A DNA stretch of 64,000 bases. Source: Primulina eburnea (Eukaryota; Streptophyta; Magnoliopsida; Lamiales; Gesneriaceae). Below the pieces are notes generated by a model, which worked only from the letters and a program-made list of their open reading frames with translations, searched no databases and was not told the DNA's origin. The position numbers and the translations under genes are program-made. The stretch covers positions 534,677 through 598,676 of the forward strand of contig NW_027330951.1 in NCBI RefSeq assembly GCF_022965805.1, written 5' to 3'. Positions 57,322 through 64,000 of this stretch are shown here, piece by piece; within the stretch, counting starts at the first letter, position 1; the number at the start of each line of letters is the position of its first letter.

Positions 57322-58921
57322 TGTGACACCTTGACCCGATATAATTAAATACAGCGGAATTTAAAATTTTCTTTCAAATGGAAGGAGTTTCAAAATACAT
57401 TTCATAAAAATGTTTACAAAATAGCAATACATGATCATTTAAATGACATAACAAAATACAAAATATCATTCCTATGATCATGCCAAAATCTTCCTTCCAA
57501 CGGTGCATGCATATGACCCCTATCCACAGTCAACGTCCAGGGCCACCACTCTGATCTGCATCACAAGAATAGACTGAAATGAGAATAAATCTCAGCAAGT
57601 GGAACTCTACATAGCAATGATAGATAGTATACTCTGTAAATCATGACTTTGAAATCATAAATACCATCAACTCTGAAACATGAATACTGTAACAATAACT
57701 GTAGCAATATCAAATCAATAGATAACAATACGATGGTATTTATCTTTTCTCCGGTTGGATTGATATCAATAGTATCTCTGACTGTGGGTGCAAATATCCC
57801 ATCGATATAAATCGATAACTGTGAGGGATATAAGCCTATGGGCGTTGATCAACTAATTGCATGCAATGCTCTGACTATGATTCAATCAATCCAATAAAAA
57901 CATTTGAATTCTCAATAACATTTAAAGCCGTCGTTTCGCAATCTCTATCTTTTCTTTTGTATTCTCTTTTAACAATAGTGACACATCAATTGTCTCCAAT
58001 AGAGAATCAATGGAATCAATACATAACAATGAATCAATTGAAGGGAATATCACTTTAAAATCTTTGAAATACAATACATATAACAATCATGTGAGCAAAG
58101 GGATGAAATTCCACTTACAACCCAATAGAACACCTCAAATAAGCTCTTGGTTCACCACCTACAACAATAGTCCATAAACAACACCAATATCAACTCTATA
58201 TCCACAAATACAAGTTAAATAACCCATTAAACCAACCAAAACATCAACCTATAGCAACTCATCTCCAAAAACTATGATAGAATCGCACCAAAAACTTACC
58301 TAAGCTTCCTTATACCACGGAGAACGTTGATCTCAAGTCGGAAATCCAAATAACTCCAAGAATCAAAGGTAGGAAGCAAAAGAAATAGAGGAAAACCCTT
58401 GCAATGGAGAGAAATCTCGAAAAGAAGATAAGAGATAAGGTATGGAATGAAGTCAACTCAATCAAAAAGGTACTAAATATCTCGCCCATACTTACACCGC
58501 GGGTGCGGTCACACAAGCACCGCGGGTGCGCTAAGCTCACGGCAATCCAACAAAATCCCATTCACGAACACCGCGGGTGCGGTGCTACAATTACCGCGGG
58601 TGCGGTGCACACCGCGGGTGCGGTCCTTGCACTGCCGCGGGTGCGGTCATGCCACGGCCTTCAAATTCTAAAATGATGAATAGTACACCGCGGGGGCACT
58701 CCTCTAAGAGCGCGGGTGCACTCTTGCTACGGCAATGAACAGTAATAAAGCCACCAAAATCGATCCGAAATGCTGAAACAAACAATCAACACCAACTAAT
58801 ACCTCAATAAAACAATAACCAATAATACTATAGCCCAAAACACAACTCTAAACATCTAATCATATAACCCAAATAACAAGTAAAGCTTAAACCGTACCGT
58901 ACACCGGGCTCGGCTATTACA
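57322..58921 (-). mobile_element. E 5' LTR
   Basis: 1600 bp, about 99% like 51120-52719, with the motif array at 58494-58727. At the two places where array units differ, this LTR has the more regular ACCGCGGGTGCGGT form. Confidence 0.92.
58494..58727. repeat. ACCGCGGGTGCGGT motif array, E 5' LTR
   Basis: Same eight units as 52292-52525, with CACCGCGGGTGCGGTC in the first and fifth positions instead of the changed forms. Confidence 0.88.
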
Positions 58922-58926
58922 GATTT

Positions 58927-59922
58927 ACCTTGGACTCCTTGATTAGGTGCCTCTTGCTTAGTGTCAAATATTGGCTTGGCCACCACTTTATTTTACTCAA
59001 GCTTCACTCCACCTGACCGCCAAGAAGATGATGCACCTCCAGTTTGATTGGTGCGGCCAACTCCACGCCTTTTGAGTTGTTGCTCCACTTTTATAGCCAT
59101 TTTCACCATCTCGTCTAGATCTAAGTAGTGCCGCAGCTCCACTTGATCTTGTATCTCCCTGTTCAAACCACAAAGAAAACGGGCCATGGTCGCCTCACTA
59201 TCCTCCTCAATATTTGCCCTAATCATGACTACTTCCATCTCCTTATAGTAGTCTTCCACACTCTTTACCCCTTGTCTCAAAGTTTGTAACCTCTTGAACA
59301 TCTCCCTATAATAGTGATTGGGCACAAACCTCTTCCTCATTACCCTCTTCACCTCATCCCAAGATTCAATGGGTCTCTCATTACACCTCCTCCTAGTGGT
59401 CACTAGTTGATCCCACCAAATGAGAGCATATTCTAAGAATTCAACCACCGCCAACCTCACCTTCTTTTGTTCGGAGTAGTGGTGACATTCAAATACGAAC
59501 TCTACCCTCTTTTCCCACTCTAAGTATGCCTCTGGGTCAGATTTACCATGGAACGATGGTATTTTCATCTTGTTCCATGGTATTTTCATCTTAATGCTAC
59601 CCATGTGACCATCTTCCCTAGTCTCCTCATATCTACCCCGCATGGCTTCCTTTCTTCCTCTACCAAATCCTCTACCTCTTCCATTTCTACCCCAATTCTC
59701 ATTTTGACTCTCCTCGTCTCCTCCCTAATCACATTCCTCATCATCTCTACCCAAATCCCTAGGTTTAGATTTACTCCCACTAACACCAACCTCAAGCTTA
59801 TCCAACCTTTCATGTAACGACTCTATTTGGGTCGTCATCATCCTACTAAAATGCCCCAACAACGCATCCATTTGGACCTTAGGCAACCCCGAATTCGAAC
59901 TATCTCCTACCTCCCTCTCCAT
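58927..59922 (-). pseudogene. H gag, N-terminal part
   Basis: ATG at 59922 (MEREVGDSSNSGLPKVQMDA) followed by a coiled-coil-like segment (MMTTQIESLHERLDKLEVGV) to a stop at about 59725. The gag core then runs in the frame 59643-58993: MKIPSFHGKSDPEAYLEWEK, RVEFVFECHHYSEQKKVRLA, ALIWWDQLV, MRKRFVPNHYYREMFKRLQT, LRQGVKSVEDYYKEMEVVMI, RFLCGLNREIQDQVEL. This matches CRM gag. The arginine-rich RGRGRNGRG-type stretch between the two pieces lies out of frame. A stop follows GGVKLE (58993), and E is inserted just beyond. Confidence 0.85.
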
Positions 59923-59924
59923 TT

Positions 59925-60229
59925 AATTTTGGATTTGTACCTGCAAGAAAACGTTAGTAGAAAACAAAAATAGTCCTCACCCAAATGCTCACGGTCACTC
60001 CAAAGAAGTTCACTCGTCTTTCCTCTCCAATTTTTTTTTTGCTCACAACAAATACTCACTAGTCACTCCAAAGAAATAACACTCACTCAAATGTTTCCAC
60101 TCGAATTTGATGCTTCTCTCGAAGGTGTGCTCAAGCTTTGTATTTGAGTATATCAAACAATCAAGTCCCAACTTGTGAACAAATGCGACCGACTCACTTG
60201 GACTGTGTAGACAAGAATTCGAAGATATG

Positions 60230-60279
<50 letters not shown>

Positions 60280-60553
60280 ATTGTGAGAGGTAATTGATTA
60301 TGACTCTCTAAAGAAAATAGAACAAGATATCAAAAAGAAATAATGGTGAATTTTTGGAATTTTTGTTTTTTTTTTTTGGCTGAGTACTACTCGAAAATCC
60401 CAAAAAAAACACCAACAAATTTCGAGATTCACAGATTAACGAAAAAAAATTACGAAGAACGATAGAACAAACAGATCTGAAAGCGGAATTAATGGATAAT
60501 TAGATCTGCTAATAGAATGAAAGATAAACTTACTTGAATTCAATTAACCTGAA
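59925..60553 (-). other. H 5' leader, no gene
   Basis: Between the PBS and gag. It contains a (TA)n run at 60232-60277 and several A/T homopolymers, and no recognised coding sequence. Confidence 0.75.
60232..60277. repeat. (TA)n microsatellite
   Basis: About 46 bp of uninterrupted AT dinucleotides. Confidence 0.95.
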
Positions 60554-60565
60554 GCTCTAATACCA
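60554..60565 (-). promoter_or_regulatory. H primer-binding site
   Basis: The minus strand reads TGGTATTAGAGC two bases from the LTR edge. It is initiator tRNA-Met type with one change. Confidence 0.85.
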
Positions 60566-60567
60566 AA

Positions 60568-61476
60568 TGATGTGAATCTTTGTACGAATAAAAGCAAACA
60601 CGATTAAAATTGAATCGCGCCCTCAATTTAATATCGAACAAAGAATCGTTTTGTTGTCCCGATCTTTTGAATCAAGTGTGTGTTGTGATATTCACCTCTA
60701 AACTATGAAAAGTTTAGCAACAAATAAACACGGAATAAACAATCGTGATTAGAACGAACCTTCGAAGAACTAGTCTAAGACAATCCGCACAAGAACGATC
60801 GACAAACGCCACAAAGTTGAAAACTTTGATAAGTTTGATTTTTGTTTGACAAAGCAAAAGCTTTAATTGTTTGAGAGAAAACTCAAGAACAATGATAAAA
60901 TATCAATAATAATCTAAATTCTGTTCAAAATTTCATCCAAAAATATGATTTAATAACAAAAGATATCAAAATCTAGTCTCCCAAAATAATAAAACTCTAG
61001 AAAGGAAACTTTTTTCGCGCAGTCGGCTCAGACACGGACCAAGTGTAGTCCTCCGTGTCCGGGTCCATGTACACTCGAGAAATAAACTTCAGCTGGAAAC
61101 AATGGACACGGATCCCGTGCCCACCTCCGTGTATGGGTCCGTGTAGACACTGTCTTCGCAAATATCATAGGACACGGACCCCGTGTACTGGTCCGTGCTT
61201 GGGTCCGTGTAGACACTGGAATTCTTCATCCTTTGCTGTAAAGGGCACGGACCCCGTGTGCACATCCGTGTAGACTCGGCCTGATTCACTAATGTTAGAA
61301 TAATATTCCTTTGGCCTCCCAACGTGCTCCCATGCATCACGACCCCTTCATGCTTGCTCATGACTCCTGGTAGTGCCTCCTTGAACTTCTTTAGGCGTCC
61401 CCTCGTGATTGGTCCGTCCGGCAACTGCAAAGGATCCCATGCTTTCCTTGGGGCTTGACCACCCGTGTTCGCATCA
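60568..61476 (-). mobile_element. H 5' LTR
   Basis: 909 bp, TGATGTGAATC to CGCATCA. It lacks 13 bp of the array that the 3' LTR has. The tail-coding frame ([20 protein letters not shown]) is also present here. Confidence 0.85.
61028..61275. repeat. ACACGGACCCCGTGT motif array, H 5' LTR
   Basis: Counterpart of 47048-47312. It differs at many sites and has one fewer CAGGTCCGTG half-unit. Confidence 0.85.
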
Positions 61477-61481
61477 TGAAG

Positions 61482-61801
61482 CCATCAATAAACTTTGCAC
61501 CTAAAAATCGAATCGCAACGCCGCTTCTCCTCATAATCTGGCAACACTCCCGACAAGAAAGTTGCACCTCTATATCTAATCTAACCACCCCAATTGGCCT
61601 CATACCAATTGGCACCACATACAAATTTCCATAAATTAAATCGCAACGACGCTAAAATAAAACCACATAACAATTATAACCAACAATACTATAAACCATA
61701 AATCACAACTCTTAAAATCAAAACTATACTTAATCTTAACCAAGGAGTCAATAAACATATTAAATCTTAAACCGTACCGTTCACCAGGCTTGGCTATTAC
61801 A
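61482..61801 (-). mobile_element. E'' LTR, right piece
   Basis: Continuation of the E'' LTR after element H. It parallels 9960-10251 of E' (CTGGCAACACTCCCGACAAG, AAGTTGCACCTCTATAT, TTGGCCTCATACCAATTGGC) and ends TTGGCTATTACA. Confidence 0.85.
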
Positions 61802-61817
61802 ATCTCCCCTCCTTAAA
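61802..61817 (-). promoter_or_regulatory. E'' polypurine tract
   Basis: The minus strand reads TTTAAGGAGGGGAGAT next to the LTR, as in E. Confidence 0.75.
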
Positions 61818-62010
61818 GGAATTTCGTCCTCGAAATTGACGTCACTGCGCAAAAAACTTAGGATACTTCTCTTTCATCTCATCCTCTGGTTCCCACGTGG
61901 CCTCTTCAGTCAAATCTGCATAAACCACTCGCTCATCAATTTGAACAGAACACCCATACAAAATAGACGTCGGGCACAACACATCTCCCGAAGGCAATAC
62001 AAAATTAAAC
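61818..62010 (-). pseudogene. E'' pol scrap: protease fused to integrase tail
   Basis: On the minus strand, protease codons ([20 protein letters not shown] then [10 protein letters not shown]) run without frame change into the last integrase codons (LTEEATWEPEDEMKEKYPKF). The RT, RNase H and most of integrase are missing. The junction is near 61914. Element I is inserted at 62010/62011. Confidence 0.85.
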
Positions 62011-63853
62011 TGTGGGGACCCGGGCTCTAATTCTTTTTCTTGGGATTAAATGGATTATTATTCTAAAAACGTGGGTCAATTTTTCGCTTTTACATTTAAT
62101 CAAATGTAATTAAACAAACATAAATCTTTATTTAATTTACAAAATACAAACATAATAAACATGTCTTATTCTGTATGTCCTCAACTAACCAATGTTAAAA
62201 GACAGTACATAATAAAAGACAACTACTGGTCCATCTGCTACGCCCGTGATCTCCACGCTAACACGATCATCTCTGTCTCGACCCAGATCCTGCCCCACCT
62301 GTTGTTATGCACACATACAGACATAACAACAGCCGGAAAACCGGTGAGAACAAATCCCAGTAAAAACATGTATACATGCAATAAAACAATCTAAAACATG
62401 AAACATGCTAATATGAATGTCATTCATATATAATCATGCAATGCGAGTCTAATCATGTCTAGATGCGACTCGACTAGAACTCTAGGGATCCCGTTGTGAA
62501 TAAGACGTCACTGTCTGTCACCTACCCTCCCAATCAAGGTGCTGTACGTCTTATTCCTAGACTTCGGCCTGATCTGTATCCGCGTCTACAATTGGGGCGG
62601 TGATCTTCCCCTAAGCTTTGATATCGCCGAACGTCTAGAAGTCTGCCTGATCTCCAGACTGTCCTATCTTAATGCATGAATACACAATCTGTAAACAAGC
62701 ATAATCATTCTAATGCAATGCCACATGATCTGTAAACAAAGCATAGCAAGATTTGTATACAAGTTCTATAAACAAATCTATAAACAATCATAATCATGTC
62801 TAGATATAAACAATAAAACAAGTATGTGATTTTGGTTGGGAAACTCAAATGTGATCTCATTTGAGTCGTGATTCCCCAAACAAAACATGTACTATACCTT
62901 TCGTCGCACAGTTGCTGTCACGGTTGACAATACGAATCTGAAATGAAAATGTTGATACAACATCTATCAATCTCTTATCTAATCAACATATATCCAAGTC
63001 ACTACGTGATCTCGATACAATTTGACGGCATAACGACGTATACTCTTAATACCGGTCAGTCCAATCTCAATAAATATCAACACTATATCATCCTCAACTC
63101 ATACTCAAATCATATGCATAACACCATATTCAAAATCGATATCTCTTATTCCTAAACATGCTGAAATTCATAAGAATTGCATATGATATCTGTTCTTCGA
63201 TCTGTTTACAAATATATCATGCTCAATACGTCAAGAACATAATATAACTATCATATTCCAATTCCTCTAACATCTAAATCGTGGAACTTGCTAGAATTAA
63301 ACAATACTTACATCACTTTGTAGCTTTCAAAGCAAGGAACACAATTCTTCACTCGGAATATGATTTGGGTGGCTAAATCGTAAGATATCTAACTTTGAAG
63401 CTTGAAAACCTTTAGAAGTTCTCGGTTCTGCCTGCTGGAAATGAAGAAGAAGATGACTCATGTTCGAGTTATATTTATACCCCTGCCATGTGTCAAGTTG
63501 AGAACAAGAGTGGATTTCTCGGAGGCATCACCGCGGGTGCGGTAACACTAGGAGCGCGGGTGCGCTGAGCTCTCGGCAGGACTTTTTATTTTCCACAAGT
63601 GATGACCGCGGGTGCGGTCACGTAACTACCGCGGGTGCGGTGTGGCTACGGGAATTCACTCATTTTCTGCCCATTGCACCGCGGGTGCGGTGCTTGCCAG
63701 GCCGCGGGTGCGGTCTTGCACAACTAAAATTTCATATTTTATCGCATCGTTTCGCCCCGTCTGTTCTTGCGTTTCATATTCAACTATCTACCAGAATCTC
63801 CGGCATTACTTTTCTCAATTTCTGTCTATTCATATTCAATCTAGGGCATTACA
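62011..63853 (-). mobile_element. Element I 3' LTR (Tekay-like, C/B/F-related)
   Basis: It runs from TGTGGGGACCCGG to GGGCATTACA, 1843 bp. It shares the terminal GGTCCCCACA and the ACAGCCGG-AA-CCGGTGAGAA and GGGATCCCG segments with B and C. On the minus strand the TATA box TATAAATATA lies at about 63480-63471. The motif array is about 49 bp upstream of it. The left flanking TAAAC (62006-62010) is a likely half of a target duplication; the other half is outside the window. Confidence 0.85.
63528..63716. repeat. ACCGCGGGTGCGGT motif array in element I
   Basis: Six units: CACCGCGGGTGCGGTA, GAGCGCGGGTGCGCTG, GACCGCGGGTGCGGTC, TACCGCGGGTGCGGTG, CACCGCGGGTGCGGTG, GCCGCGGGTGCGGTC. These are the most regular copies in the window. 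Confidence 0.88.
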
Positions 63854-63870
63854 TTCTCCCCCTCTAAGAC
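63854..63870 (-). promoter_or_regulatory. I polypurine tract
   Basis: The minus strand reads TCTTAGAGGGGGAGAA at the LTR edge, almost identical to the B tract. Confidence 0.8.
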
Positions 63871-63950
63871 ATAAGTTCGTCCTCGAACTGAATAAATCAA
63901 TCAAAGTATTTAAGACAGTGTTAAAATCAAAAACTGACTAAATACTTACA

Positions 63951-64000
63951 TCATATAAATAACTCGGGGTGTTTCTGTCTCATGCCTGCCTCTGTCTCCC
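63951..64000 (-). CDS. I integrase, last codons (partial)
   Basis: The minus strand reads ETEAGMRQKHPELFI and then TGA (63953-63951). This matches the C-terminal end of the C integrase (ETESDMRHEFPDLF). The protein continues beyond the window, so intactness cannot be judged. Confidence 0.75.
   Translation of the reverse strand, partial: ETEAGMRQKHPELFI

Larger units (their letters stand above)
51120..58921 (-). mobile_element. Ty3/gypsy Tekay-like element E, nearly intact
   Basis: LTRs 51120-52719 and 57322-58921 are 1600 bp each and differ at about 17 sites by eye. The duplication GATTT (51115-51119, 58922-58926) marks insertion into the gag of H. PBS, polypurine tract and a full gag-protease-RT-RNase H-integrase order are present. 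Only three lesions are evident: a stop in gag, a stop at the protease-RT junction, and a one-base shift late in integrase. Confidence 0.92.
46587..61476 (-). mobile_element. CRM-like Ty3/gypsy chromovirus H
   Basis: LTRs 46587-47506 and 60568-61476 start TG(A/T)TG and end CATCA. The flanks are TGAAT (46582-46586) and TGAAG (61477-61481), a duplication with one change. The PBS is initiator-Met type. The integrase frame runs on into the 3' LTR, a hallmark of CRM elements, whose protein motifs are matched throughout. It contains element E inside gag. The LTRs differ by about 3.6% by eye plus a 13-bp indel, making H the oldest dated element here. Confidence 0.88.
45160..62010 (-). mobile_element. 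Tekay-like element E'', split and internally deleted
   Basis: The 3' LTR is 45160-46581 plus 61482-61801, split by element H. The start reads CGTAACACTTCTGACC, so the usual TG is damaged; the end is GGCTATTACA. Inward come a polypurine tract (61802-61817) and the last integrase codons. These are fused directly to a protease segment (61915-62010), where element I is inserted. The 5' LTR and the rest lie beyond the window or were lost. Confidence 0.75.

Noticed and set aside
1..64000. Endogenous pararetrovirus
   Set aside because: No movement-protein or coat-protein motif was seen. All RT/RNase H sequences lie in gypsy or copia domain order with LTRs and integrase.

Overview
This 64 kb window is plant nuclear DNA, almost certainly eudicot. 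An asterid/Lamiales source is only a guess from the overall look of the repeats. I found no host protein-coding gene, tRNA, rRNA, CRISPR array or bacterial-style operon. Everything that can be identified is retrotransposon or a decayed derivative of one: Ty3/gypsy chromoviruses (Tekay/Del-like and CRM-like), one Ty1/copia element, an Athila-type integrase scrap and a tRNA-derived SINE pair. Primer-binding sites match initiator tRNA-Met. The nesting depth, the lack of host genes and the CRM-type element suggest pericentromeric heterochromatin (inference).

Layout. 1-174: Athila-type integrase fragment. 175-517: two tail-to-tail SINE copies forming a hairpin. 518-3516: long degenerate LTR-like block A1. 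3517-4239: unclassified. 4240-12604: solo LTR F (TSD GAGTC). F is split by insertion X (17-bp direct repeats), and X is split by the internally deleted gypsy element E' (5133-10251, TSD GAAAA). 12610-13957: LTR-like block A2. 13958-15560: decayed gypsy pol D. 15561-16485: unclassified.

16491-45023: minus-strand gypsy element C (TSD ATTTT). Its reverse transcriptase is cut twice. One cut is a plus-strand copia element (20599-29928, TSD GAAAT). The other is solo LTR A3 (30233-40957, TSD CTCAA), which itself contains plus-strand gypsy element B (30264-38361).

45160-62010: minus-strand element E''. Its LTR is split by CRM-like element H (46587-61476), whose gag is split by near-complete gypsy element E (51120-58921, TSD GATTT). 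62011-64000: 3' LTR and last codons of a further minus-strand element I, which runs off the window.

By-eye LTR-pair divergence gives an age order that agrees with the nesting: H about 3.6%, C about 1.3%, B and E about 1.1%, copia about 0.5%. Every pol region is broken. The copia element and gag-only element B look as if they moved recently despite defective pol, which implies help in trans.

The signal most worth following is a recurrent architecture. Many of these unrelated elements carry an array of short, mostly GC-rich inverted-repeat motifs. Where a TATA box can be located, the array usually sits about 30-50 bp upstream of it. The motif differs between lineages (ACCGCGGGTGCGGT, CGCGCATATGCGCG, ACACGGACCCCGTGT, a CGAGCGGTAA type, GGGCTGCCCGA, TCAGTTGAACTGA), yet some motifs are shared by LTRs that are otherwise unrelated. 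I know of no named element type that explains this.
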